In this document: positions 16,266-24,551 of the stretch, in pieces
Layout of the letters: every line of letters starts with the position of its first letter
How positions within the stretch are numbered: the stretch's first letter is position 1
Origin: Pseudomonas sp. C1C7
GTDB lineage: Bacteria; Pseudomonadota; Gammaproteobacteria; Pseudomonadales; Pseudomonadaceae
NCBI RefSeq assembly: GCF_013359595.1
Contig: NZ_JABFMP010000029.1
Span: forward strand, 1 to 64,000
Length of the DNA stretch: 64,000 bases
Direction of reading: 5' to 3'
The notes under the pieces: generated by a model
What the model saw: the letters and a program-made list of their open reading frames with translations, nothing else
Database searches by the model: none
What the model was told of the DNA's origin: nothing
Position numbers and translations under genes: made by a program

Positions 16266-17692
16266 GGGGTTTGTGTAGTAGCCAAACGGGCCGCCAGGGC
16301 CTTGGCCTGGCTGGCGACGTCGGTGACGGCGGTGCTTTCCCACCACATCCCGCGCAACGGCGGTCCCATGGCGAACAGCCTTGCGGCGGGCCGTCCATCG
16401 GCGTCCAGCACCGCGCCATCGGCCTGTGCGGCGATCCCCAACGCCAACGGTCCCGGTTTGATCAGCCCGCGTGCCAGCAACTGCTGGGGCAAGGGGCGCG
16501 CCACCCGGCGCCAGTCGTATTCGATCCCACTGGAATTGATCAGCGCCGCACCACCGACAACGCGGGTGTGCGCTTCACCCCGGCGGCGAATGCGGATGCT
16601 CACCTCACCTTTCAACGAGGGCTCAAGCCCCTTGAACGACGCGGCCTGAATCCGCAACCGCCCTTCCCCGTGCAAGCGCGCCACCAGTTCGGCGCTCAGG
16701 GGCGGCGAGCGGTGGTGATGGCTCTCCCACCAAGGCCGCACATGCCGTACGAACTGCCGGCGTTGCACATCGGTCGCCTGATTCCACAAACGCCCGATAT
16801 TGGCGCGCACCGTGTCCAGCGGCGCCTGCCAGTCAATGCCCTGGGCGATGGCCTCACGACAATGCCGGCGCAGTTCGCGCACCAGCTGCCTTGGTGTGCG
16901 GATGCCGGGGTCCTCGGCGAGAAAGTCCGGCCAGGCCGGTGGTTGCCGCCGCACATGGGGCAGCAGGCCATGGCGGGAGAACACCTCGATCGGCCCGCGA
17001 TGGCCGGCCTGCTCCAGCGACACCACCGCATCGACCATGGTCAGTCCCGAGCCGATGATCAACACCGTCGACTGCGGATCGAGCTGGCGCATGGCGGCCA
17101 CATCCCAAGGGTCGAGCGCCGCCGCATTCAGGCCGCTGGATTCGGTTTGCGGCGTACGCGCGGCGGGGAACATTCCGGTCGCCAGCACCGCGAAAGCGCC
17201 CTGTAATCGCTGGCCGTCGCTCAAGGTCAGCAGCACCGCATCGGCTTCGCTTTGCAGGTCCACCACTTCGGCCCGCACATGCTCCACCGTCGAGCCGTGC
17301 AGCGCGCCGACTGCCTGCGCTTCTGCCAGGCGTTGTTGAACGTACAGGCCGAAAATTCCCCTGGGCGGGAACAGCTCGCTGATTGGCACATGCTGTTCAT
17401 CCGACTCCGGCCAGCCACCGCCGGCGATGTACTCGGTCAGCCATTGGGTCAGGTCATCGGCGTTATCCGGATCGACGCTCATGCGCGCCGCATTGCCGTT
17501 GAGCGTATGGCCCAGTTCCACGGCACTGTAGGCTTCACCCCGGCCCAGCTCGGCTCGGGGTTCGATCACCAGCACCTGCCGACGTCCCGGCAGGCGCAAC
17601 AGCTGCGCCGCCAGCATCGCGCCGCTGAGGCCGCCGCCGACGATCAGGATGTCTGCGTGACGGATCGCCTGTCCGTTTTCGATTTCACTCAT
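16262..17692 (-). CDS. FAD/NAD(P)-binding protein (putative monooxygenase/hydroxyacylglutathione-type oxidoreductase fold)
   Basis: 476 residues with an N-terminal dinucleotide-binding motif (ADILIVGGGLSGAMLAAQLL) and a second one in VLIIGSGLTMVDAVVSLEQAGH. This layout suits the FAD-NAD(P)-binding family related to HcaA/YdhS-like proteins. The substrate is unknown. The start ATG at 17692 overlaps (ATGA) the stop of a possible 26-codon leader frame (17769-17689) that contains a GTCCCGA/TCGGGAC hairpin. The stop TAG lies in the edge of the REP at 16172-16265. Confidence 0.8.
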   Translation of the reverse strand: MSEIENGQAIRHADILIVGGGLSGAMLAAQLLRLPGRRQVLVIEPRAELGRGEAYSAVELGHTLNGNAARMSVDPDNADDLTQWLTEYIAGGGWPESDEQHVPISELFPPRGIFGLYVQQRLAEAQAVGALHGSTVEHVRAEVVDLQSEADAVLLTLSDGQRLQGAFAVLATGMFPAARTPQTESSGLNAAALDPWDVAAMRQLDPQSTVLIIGSGLTMVDAVVSLEQAGHRGPIEVFSRHGLLPHVRRQPPAWPDFLAEDPGIRTPRQLVRELRRHCREAIAQGIDWQAPLDTVRANIGRLWNQATDVQRRQFVRHVRPWWESHHHRSPPLSAELVARLHGEGRLRIQAASFKGLEPSLKGEVSIRIRRRGEAHTRVVGGAALINSSGIEYDWRRVARPLPQQLLARGLIKPGPLALGIAAQADGAVLDADGRPAARLFAMGPPLRGMWWESTAVTDVASQAKALAARLATTQTP

Positions 17693-17840
17693 GCCGTTCT
17701 CACTGATCCCAAATAAAAGTCATGCAACGTGTCCCGAGCCATCGGGACGATAATAGGCGCCAAATCCATGAAAAATCGCCTGGCAATACCAAAGTCGGAC
17801 GCGGCATGGCAGGGGGTATTGATGTTGGCTGCACTGGCCT

Positions 17841-17933
17841 CTTCGCGGGCAAGCCCGCTCCCACAGGGTTCGGCGGTGTCCACAAATGCCGCGACCGACA
17901 CAAATCCCTGTGGGAGCGGGCTTGCCCGCGAAG
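17841..17933. repeat. REP inverted pair (GCGGGCAAGCCCGC type)
   Basis: CTTCGCGGGCAAGCCCGCTC and its exact mirror enclose about 35 bases, just beyond the 3' end of the FMN monooxygenase gene. Confidence 0.9.
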
Positions 17934-17937
17934 GCGT

Positions 17938-19341
17938 CTAAACAGACCCCACTTTCTTCTCCTGCCGCCGCAACGCCCCAAGATCACGATAACCACTGCC
18001 CGGATGTACCTGCGGCAACCGCGCCCCGTCCCCGAACAACTTCTCGCGCAACGTCCCCGGCGCATACTCGGTCTTGTACACCCCACGCTTCTGCAACTCC
18101 GGCACCAGCAGTTCCACGGCATCGATGAAGGTTTCATGGGTCAGCGCATAGGCCAGGTTGAAGCCGTCTACATCCGTCTCCTCTACCCACTCCTGCAACA
18201 GGTCGGCGACGGTTTGCGGGCTGCCGACGAACAGCGGACCAAAGCCGCCGATCCCCACCCAGTCTGCCAGCTCATTCGGCGTCCAGACCTTGTTCGGATC
18301 GGCCGTGGAGAACGCTTCCACCGCCGACTGAATAGCGTTGGTGTGCACGTGCTTGAGCGGTTCATGCGGCTTGAACCGGCTGAAATCGATGCCGGTCCAA
18401 CCGGAAATCAGGGCCATGGCGCCTTCATAGCTAACCCAGCTTTTGTATTCCTCGAATTTGGCCTTGGCCCGGGCGTCAGTCTCGCCGAGGATCACTGTCT
18501 GCAGATTGAAAATCAGCACCTTCCTCGGATCGCGCCCGACTTGCGCGGCTCGACGACGGATATCGGCCACCGTCTTCTTCAACAGCACCTTCGAAGGCGC
18601 AGCGACGAACACGCATTCGGCATGTTCGGCGGCGAACTGCTTTCCGCGACTCGATGCACCGGCCTGATAGAGCACCGGCGTTCTTTGCGGCGACGGCTCG
18701 CACAGATGAATGCCGGGCACCTGGAAGTGTTTGCCGACATGGCGGATCTCGTGGATCCTGCTCGGATCGCTGAACACCCGCCGCTCACGATCGCGCAGGA
18801 TGGCGCCCTCTTCCCAACTGCCTTCCCACAGCTTGTAGCAAACCTCGAGGTACTCCTCGGCAAAGTCGTAACGGGCATCGTGCTCGGTCTGGGTTTTCTG
18901 CCCGAGGTTCTTCGCCCCGCTCTCCAGGTACGAGGTGACGATGTTCCAGCCGGCGCGGCCCTTGGTCAGGTGGTCGAGGGTCGACAGGCGTCGGGCGAAG
19001 GGATAGGGATGCTCGAAGGACAGCGACGCGGTCAGGCCGAACCCCAGGTGTTCGGTGACCAGCGCCATCGGCGGGATCAATTGCAGCGGATCGTTGACCG
19101 GCACCTGGGCCGCCTGGCGAATCGCCGCGTCACCGTTGCCGTTGTAGACGTCATAGATGCCCAGCACATCGGCGATGAACAGACCGTCGAACTTGCCGCG
19201 CTCGAGGATCTTCGCCAGATCGGTCCAGTACTCAAGGTCCTTGTATTGCCACGAGCGATCCCGCGGATGCGCCCACAGCCCCGGCGACTGGTGGCCGACG
19301 CAGTTCATGTCGAAGGCGTTGAGACGAATTTCACGGGCCAT
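17938..19341 (-). CDS. NtaA/SnaA/DszA-type FMN-dependent monooxygenase
   Basis: Luciferase-like flavin monooxygenase of 467 residues, beginning MAREIRLNAFDMNCVGHQSPGLWAHP, which is typical of the nitrilotriacetate/dibenzothiophene-sulfone subgroup. Family motifs visible are DGLFIADVLG, GRAGWNIVTSY and TPVLYQAGASSRGKQFAAEHAECVFV. It needs reduced FMN from a separate reductase, which is not encoded nearby. The ATG at 19341 has GGAG ten bases upstream; an upstream TTG at 19356 is less likely. No transporter or sulfonate genes adjoin it, so the substrate cannot be named. Confidence 0.88.
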   Translation of the reverse strand: MAREIRLNAFDMNCVGHQSPGLWAHPRDRSWQYKDLEYWTDLAKILERGKFDGLFIADVLGIYDVYNGNGDAAIRQAAQVPVNDPLQLIPPMALVTEHLGFGLTASLSFEHPYPFARRLSTLDHLTKGRAGWNIVTSYLESGAKNLGQKTQTEHDARYDFAEEYLEVCYKLWEGSWEEGAILRDRERRVFSDPSRIHEIRHVGKHFQVPGIHLCEPSPQRTPVLYQAGASSRGKQFAAEHAECVFVAAPSKVLLKKTVADIRRRAAQVGRDPRKVLIFNLQTVILGETDARAKAKFEEYKSWVSYEGAMALISGWTGIDFSRFKPHEPLKHVHTNAIQSAVEAFSTADPNKVWTPNELADWVGIGGFGPLFVGSPQTVADLLQEWVEETDVDGFNLAYALTHETFIDAVELLVPELQKRGVYKTEYAPGTLREKLFGDGARLPQVHPGSGYRDLGALRRQEKKVGSV

Positions 19342-19502
19342 CAGGCGGTACTCCAAAAGCTTGCAGAAAAATTCCCAAGGCTTTTGCAGAAGTCATGCCC
19401 GAAACAGAATTCGTTAAATATCAGTCAGTTAACGAATATTCAGAGAAATGCTCACAGACTCAGACCAACAAAGTGTTGATCCACTGTTGAACACGCAACA
19501 GT

Positions 19503-20078
19503 TCAGATCACCACATTGCGCACGAAGCGCACCGCCACTTCTCCCTCGTTGCGATAGGAATGCGGCTGGTTGCTGGCGAACATGAAGAACTCACCGGCGT
19601 TGATGCGGTGCGGTACCTCGCCGACCATCACGGTCAGGCAACCCTCGAACACGTAGAACTGCTCGCTCCAGCCATCGGCATCCGGCTCCGACGGGTAGTG
19701 CTCCCCCGGCTCCAGGCGCCATTCCCACAGTTCGACTTCCCGGCAGGCGTTGGCCTTGGCCAGCAACACCGCCTTGCTCCCGGGAATCGTCCCGGCCCAG
19801 GCCAGTTCGTTGATGCGGCTGTGGTCGCGTACATCGGGCGCCTGGATCAGATCGCTGAACGCCACGTCCAGCGCTTCGGCCACGCGATCGAGGGTGGTCA
19901 GGCTGACATTCTTTTCGCCGGCCTCGATGGCCACCAGCATGCGCCGGCTGACACCGGATTTTTCCGCGAGAGCCGTCTGGCTCATGTCCGCGGCATGGCG
20001 CAGGCGGCGAACGTTGTGGCTGACATGCTGCAGGACCGACGCCCGTTGAGAAGATTCTTTGTGCACTATATTGCTCAC
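19503..20078 (-). CDS. XRE-family regulator with C-terminal cupin
   Basis: About 191 residues if started at the GTG at 20078; a longer reading from 20135 runs into the promoter of the divergent gene. An N-terminal lambda-type HTH (NVRRLRHAADMSQTALAEKSGVSRRMLVAIEAGEKNVSLTTLDRVAEAL) is joined to a cupin (VELWEWRLEPGEHYPSEPDADGWSEQFYVFEGCLTVMVG...INAGEFFMFASNQPHSYRN). This architecture usually represses or activates a neighbouring metabolic or transport gene. It is divergent from an EamA permease, with a perfect 12-base palindrome in the gap. Confidence 0.88.
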   Translation of the reverse strand: MSNIVHKESSQRASVLQHVSHNVRRLRHAADMSQTALAEKSGVSRRMLVAIEAGEKNVSLTTLDRVAEALDVAFSDLIQAPDVRDHSRINELAWAGTIPGSKAVLLAKANACREVELWEWRLEPGEHYPSEPDADGWSEQFYVFEGCLTVMVGEVPHRINAGEFFMFASNQPHSYRNEGEVAVRFVRNVVI

Positions 20079-20091
20079 TTGGTGGTGCTGC

Positions 20092-20103
20092 GCAGTATAC
20101 TGC
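20092..20103. promoter_or_regulatory. perfect palindrome GCAGTATACTGC, putative XRE operator
   Basis: A 12-base perfect palindrome sits in the 72-base gap between the divergent XRE-cupin and EamA genes. It contains a TATACT that could double as a -10 element. Binding by the XRE protein is inferred. Confidence 0.55.
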
Positions 20104-20150
20104 CCAACTTCGGGCGCATTGTGCGTCCGCCTCAATTAGTGTGCAAGGTC

Positions 20151-21089
20151 ATGACGTCGGTGAACTCCCCTCAAGCCTCCTCCCGTTTCCTGCGGCTCAG
20201 CAAGGCTGAGTGCGTGCTGGTGTTGATCACCATGGTCTGGGGCGGGACCTTTTTGCTGGTCCAGCATGCCATGACCGTCAGCGGCCCGATGTTCTTCGTC
20301 GGCCTGCGTTTTGCCGCTGCCGCCAGCCTCGTCGCCCTGTTCTCCTGGCGCAGCCTGCGGGAACTGACCCTGTTCGAACTCAAGGCCGGTGCGTTCATCG
20401 GCGTGGCGATCATGCTCGGCTACGGCTTGCAGACCGTTGGCCTGCAGAGCATCCCCAGCAGCCAGTCGGCGTTCATCACCGCGTTGTACGTGCCCTTCGT
20501 GCCGCTGTTGCAATGGCTGGTGCTGGGCCGCCGTCCGGGGCTGATGCCGAGCATCGGGATCATGCTCGCGTTTACCGGTTTGATGCTGCTGTCGGGGCCG
20601 GCCGGCGCGTCCTTCCATTTCAGCCCTGGTGAAATGGCCACGCTGATCAGCGCCATCGCCATTGCCGCGGAGATCATCCTGATCAGCACCTTTGCCGGTC
20701 AGGTGGATGTGAAGCGCGTGACCGTGGTGCAGCTGGCCGTGACTTCACTGCTGTCGTTCCTGATGGTGGTACCCACTCAAGAACGCATCCCTGATTTCTC
20801 CTGGCTGCTGCTGTGCAGCGCCCTGGGCCTGGGCGCGGCGAGTGCGGCGATTCAGGTGGCGATGAACTGGGCGCAGAAGAGCGTTTCGCCGACTCGCGCG
20901 ACCCTGATCTATGCCGGCGAGCCGGTGTGGGCCGGAATCGTCGGGCGGATCGCCGGGGAGCGGTTGCCGGCGATTGCTCTGGTGGGTGCGGGGATGATCG
21001 TGGCGGCGGTGATCGTCAGTGAGTTGAAGACCAGGAGCAAGGCGGTTGTCGAGGTTGAAGAATCGCTGGAGAGCGAAAGCAACAATTAA
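20151..21089 (+). CDS. EamA/DMT-family permease
   Basis: 312-residue inner-membrane protein of the drug/metabolite transporter superfamily with about ten helices in two EamA repeats (ECVLVLITMVWGGTFLLVQHAM... and ...LLLCSALGLGAASAAIQVAMNWAQKSVSPTRATLIYAGEPVWAGIVGRIAGERL). The signature near the end is typical of the second repeat. AAGGTC directly precedes the ATG at 20151. The divergent XRE-cupin gene is its likely regulator. The substrate is unknown. Confidence 0.9.
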   Translation: MTSVNSPQASSRFLRLSKAECVLVLITMVWGGTFLLVQHAMTVSGPMFFVGLRFAAAASLVALFSWRSLRELTLFELKAGAFIGVAIMLGYGLQTVGLQSIPSSQSAFITALYVPFVPLLQWLVLGRRPGLMPSIGIMLAFTGLMLLSGPAGASFHFSPGEMATLISAIAIAAEIILISTFAGQVDVKRVTVVQLAVTSLLSFLMVVPTQERIPDFSWLLLCSALGLGAASAAIQVAMNWAQKSVSPTRATLIYAGEPVWAGIVGRIAGERLPAIALVGAGMIVAAVIVSELKTRSKAVVEVEESLESESNN

Positions 21090-21100
21090 ATAGCAGACTC

Positions 21101-21157
21101 AAAAGATCGCAGCCTGCGGCAGCTCCTACACTGCCTACGCAGGCTGCGATTTTTTTT
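21101..21157 (+). terminator. REP-derived rho-independent terminator after the EamA gene
   Basis: ATCGCAGCCTGCG (21106-21118) pairs perfectly with CGCAGGCTGCGAT (21138-21150) and is followed directly by a run of T. The stem is a REP of the GATCGCAGCC type, so the repeat itself forms the terminator. Confidence 0.85.
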
Positions 21158-21288
21158 GGCCGGTTGTTTGAAACGCTGTGCAACAGGACTTTTCCGTCTA
21201 CCTTGTAGGATTCTGCGACACCTCGGCGTTTGGTGATCGGGAAGCTGGCACGTATGATGCTTCACAAACTTCCGCAGATTAGAAGCCT

Positions 21289-24207
21289 ATGTCCCTGATA
21301 GTTCTACTTCTTCTGCCTTTCTTGGGCAGCTGTCTGGCAGCCGTTCTGCCACACAATGCACGCAATGCCGAATCCCTCCTGGCTGGCCTGGTTGCCCTGA
21401 TCGGTACTGTTCAGGTCGCTCTCCTGTATCCGCAGATCGCCCATGGCGGCGTGATCCGCGAGGAATTCTTCTGGCTGCCGAGCCTGGGCCTGAACTTCGT
21501 CTTGCGCATGGATGGCTTCGCCTGGTTGTTCTCGCTCCTGGTGATGGGCATCGGCACGCTGGTGTCGCTGTACGCCCGCTATTACATGTCGCCGGACGAT
21601 CCGGTGCCGCGTTTCTTTGCGTTTTTCCTGGCGTTCATGGGCGCGATGCTCGGGCTGGTGATTTCCGGCAACCTGATCCAGATCGTGTTTTTCTGGGAGC
21701 TGACCAGCCTTTTCTCGTTCCTGTTGATCGGCTACTGGCACCACCGCGCCGATGCGCGACGCGGCGCCTACATGGCGCTGATGGTTACCGGGGCCGGCGG
21801 CTTGTGCCTGCTGGCGGGGGTCATGCTGCTCGGCCATGTGGTCGGCAGCTATGACCTGGACAAGGTCCTGGCCGCCGGCGATCTGATTCGCGCACATGCC
21901 CTCTACCCCATCCTGCTTCCCCTCATCCTCATCGGCGCGCTGAGCAAAAGCGCGCAATTCCCCTTCCATTTCTGGCTGCCCCACGCCATGGCCGCGCCGA
22001 CGCCGGTCTCGGCCTATCTGCATTCGGCGACCATGGTAAAAGCCGGGGTGTTCCTGCTGGCGCGGCTGTGGCCGTCGCTGTCCGGCAGCGAAGAATGGTT
22101 CTACATCGTCAGCGGCGCCGGGGCGTGCACCCTGTTGCTGGGCGCCTATTTCGCGATGTTCCAGAACGACCTCAAGGGTCTGCTGGCCTACTCGACCATC
22201 AGCCACCTGGGCCTGATCACCCTGCTGCTGGGCCTCAACAGCCCGTTGGCGGCAGTGGCGGCAGTGTTCCACATCCTCAACCACGCCACTTTCAAGGCCT
22301 CGCTGTTCATGGCCGCGGGGATCATCGACCACGAAAGCGGCACCCGTGACATCCGCAAACTCAGCGGCCTGATCAAACTGATTCCTTTCACCGCGACCCT
22401 GGCCATGGTCGCCAGTGCCTCGATGGCCGGCGTACCGCTGCTCAACGGTTTCCTGTCCAAGGAAATGTTCTTCGCCGAAACCGTGTTCATCAACGCCTCG
22501 GCCTGGATCGAAACCACCCTGCCGATCGTGGCGACCATCGCCGGCACCTTCAGCGTCGCCTATTCCCTGCGGTTCACCGTCGACGTGTTCTTCGGCCCGA
22601 CCGCCACCGACTTGCCCCATACGCCCCACGAACCGCCGCGCTGGATGCGCGCGCCGGTGGAGCTTTTGGTGTTCACCTGCCTGGTGGTGGGGATATTCCC
22701 GGCGCAGGTGGTCGGTTCGCTGCTCGCCGCCGCGGCCTTGCCGGTGGTCGGCGGGACGCTGCCCGAGTACAGCCTGGCCATCTGGCACGGCCTGAACGCG
22801 CCGATGATCATGAGCCTGATCGCCATGTCCGGCGGCATCGTGCTGTACCTGCTGCTGCGCAATCAGCTCAAGCACGGGCGCTTCCGTCACCCGCCGCTGA
22901 TTGGCCGGTTGAGCGGCAAGCGCTTTTTCGAACGGGCGCTGGTGATCAAGATGCGCCTGGCCCGACGCCTGGAGCGACGGGTCAGCACGCGCCGCCTGCA
23001 AACCCAGCTGTTCCTGATGGTGCTCGCCGCCGTCCTCGCCGGCCTGATTCCGATGCTGCACAGCCACCTGAGCTGGGGCGACCGGCCGAAGATCCCGGGT
23101 TCGATCGTGTTCGTGATCCTCTGGCTGCTGGCGATCGCCTGCGCCCTGGGCGCCGCGTATCAAGCCAAGTACCACCGTCTCGCGGCCCTGACCATGGTCA
23201 GCGTCTGCGGCCTGATGACCTGCGTCACCTTCGTCTGGTTCTCGGCGCCGGACCTGGCCCTGACGCAACTGGTGGTCGAAGTGGTGACCACAGTGCTGAT
23301 CCTGTTGGGCCTGCGCTGGCTGCCGCGACGGATCGAAGAAGTCTCGCCACTGCCCAGCAGCCTGCGCAAGGCGCGTATCCGCCGGATCCGCGATTTGCTC
23401 CTGTCTACCGTGGTCGGCGCAGGCATGGCGCTGCTGTCCTACGCGATGCTGACCCGGCAGACCCCCAACGACATTTCCTCCTTCTACCTGAGCCGCGCCC
23501 TGCCCGAGGGCGGCGGCAGCAACGTGGTCAACGTGATGCTGGTGGACTTCCGTGGCTTCGACACCCTCGGCGAAGTCACCGTGCTGGTGGCGGTAGCCCT
23601 GACCGTATACGCCCTGCTGCGACGCTTCCGCCCGCCGAAAGAAAGCCTGCAATTGCCGGCCCAGCAGCGCCTGCTCGCACCGGATGTGGTTACCGATCTG
23701 GTCAACCCGCGTCACGCCAGCGATACCGCGCTGGGCTTCATGATGGTGCCGGCGGTGCTGGTGCGCCTGCTGCTGCCGATTGCCTTCGTGGTCTCGTTCT
23801 ACCTGTTCATGCGCGGGCATAACCAACCGGGCGGCGGCTTCGTCGCGGGGCTGGTGATGTCGGTGGCGTTCATCCTGCAATACATGGTCGCCGGCACCCA
23901 GTGGGTCGAGGCGCAGATGAGTTTGCGGCCGCTGCGCTGGATGAGCACCGGCCTGCTGTTCGCCACGGTCACCGGCCTTGGCGCCATCGCCGTCGGTTAT
24001 CCGTTCCTGACCACCCACACCTGGCACTTCTCGCTGCCGCTGCTGGGCGACATTCACCTGGCCAGCGCGCTGTTCTTCGACATCGGCGTCTATGCGGTCG
24101 TGGTCGGCTCGACCCTGCTGATCCTCACCGCCCTCGCCCACCAATCGGTTCGCGGTCACAAGACTGCGGCCCAGCCCAAACCCGTCGCCATCAAGGAGGC
24201 CGTCTGA
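21289..24207 (+). CDS. shaAB: monovalent cation/H+ antiporter subunit A (A/B fusion)
   Basis: 972-residue integral membrane protein, the large ion-translocating subunit of the Sha/Mrp/Pha complex. The N-terminal two thirds are NuoL-like (FFWELTSLFSFLLIGYWHH, PFHFWLPHAMAAPTPVSAYLHSATMVKAGVFLL). The C-terminal third carries MrpB features (VNVMLVDFRGFDTLGE; MRGHNQPGGGFVAGLV), so subunits A and B are fused, as in other pseudomonads. It exchanges Na+ or K+ for protons and supports alkali and salt tolerance. It starts a six-gene operon whose frames all overlap. GAAG is the only ribosome site. Confidence 0.95.
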   Translation: MSLIVLLLLPFLGSCLAAVLPHNARNAESLLAGLVALIGTVQVALLYPQIAHGGVIREEFFWLPSLGLNFVLRMDGFAWLFSLLVMGIGTLVSLYARYYMSPDDPVPRFFAFFLAFMGAMLGLVISGNLIQIVFFWELTSLFSFLLIGYWHHRADARRGAYMALMVTGAGGLCLLAGVMLLGHVVGSYDLDKVLAAGDLIRAHALYPILLPLILIGALSKSAQFPFHFWLPHAMAAPTPVSAYLHSATMVKAGVFLLARLWPSLSGSEEWFYIVSGAGACTLLLGAYFAMFQNDLKGLLAYSTISHLGLITLLLGLNSPLAAVAAVFHILNHATFKASLFMAAGIIDHESGTRDIRKLSGLIKLIPFTATLAMVASASMAGVPLLNGFLSKEMFFAETVFINASAWIETTLPIVATIAGTFSVAYSLRFTVDVFFGPTATDLPHTPHEPPRWMRAPVELLVFTCLVVGIFPAQVVGSLLAAAALPVVGGTLPEYSLAIWHGLNAPMIMSLIAMSGGIVLYLLLRNQLKHGRFRHPPLIGRLSGKRFFERALVIKMRLARRLERRVSTRRLQTQLFLMVLAAVLAGLIPMLHSHLSWGDRPKIPGSIVFVILWLLAIACALGAAYQAKYHRLAALTMVSVCGLMTCVTFVWFSAPDLALTQLVVEVVTTVLILLGLRWLPRRIEEVSPLPSSLRKARIRRIRDLLLSTVVGAGMALLSYAMLTRQTPNDISSFYLSRALPEGGGSNVVNVMLVDFRGFDTLGEVTVLVAVALTVYALLRRFRPPKESLQLPAQQRLLAPDVVTDLVNPRHASDTALGFMMVPAVLVRLLLPIAFVVSFYLFMRGHNQPGGGFVAGLVMSVAFILQYMVAGTQWVEAQMSLRPLRWMSTGLLFATVTGLGAIAVGYPFLTTHTWHFSLPLLGDIHLASALFFDIGVYAVVVGSTLLILTALAHQSVRGHKTAAQPKPVAIKEAV

Positions 24208-24551
24208 TGGAAGAAGTCATCGCAATCGCCATCGGCGTGCTGGCCGCCTCCGGCGTCTGGCTGATCCTGCGTCCACGGACGTTCCAGGTGGTCATGGGCC
24301 TGTGCCTGCTGTCCTATGGCGTCAACCTGTTCATCTTCAGCATGGGCAGCCTGTTCATCGGCAAGGAGCCGATCATCAAGGACGGGGTGCCGCAGGACCT
24401 GCTGCACTACACCGACCCGCTGCCCCAGGCCCTGGTGTTGACCGCCATCGTCATCAGCTTCGCCATGACCGCGCTGTTCCTGGTGGTCCTGCTGGCCTCC
24501 CGGGGCCTGACCGGCACCGACCATGTGGACGGCCGGGAGCCCAAGGAATGA
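24207..24551 (+). CDS. shaC: monovalent cation/H+ antiporter subunit C
   Basis: 114 residues, NuoK-like, with three helices (AIAIGVLAASGVWLIL; VVMGLCLLSYGVNLFIFSMG; ALVLTAIVISFAMTALFLVVLLAS). The conserved DPLPQALVLTAIVI motif is present. The start ATG shares one base with the shaAB stop and is preceded by AAGGAGG, an unusually strong ribosome site. Confidence 0.95.
   Translation: MEEVIAIAIGVLAASGVWLILRPRTFQVVMGLCLLSYGVNLFIFSMGSLFIGKEPIIKDGVPQDLLHYTDPLPQALVLTAIVISFAMTALFLVVLLASRGLTGTDHVDGREPKE

Noticed and set aside
17722..19479. 585-codon plus-strand frame over the FMN monooxygenase
   Set aside because: Mirror of a recognised enzyme; starts within a REP region and shows no domain.
21304..24159. 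951-codon open frame antisense to the shaAB gene
   Set aside because: It lies exactly opposite a clearly conserved membrane protein. The translation is rich in His, Gln, Arg and Asp, as is usual for the mirror of hydrophobic GC-rich genes, and no ribosome site or domain is seen.
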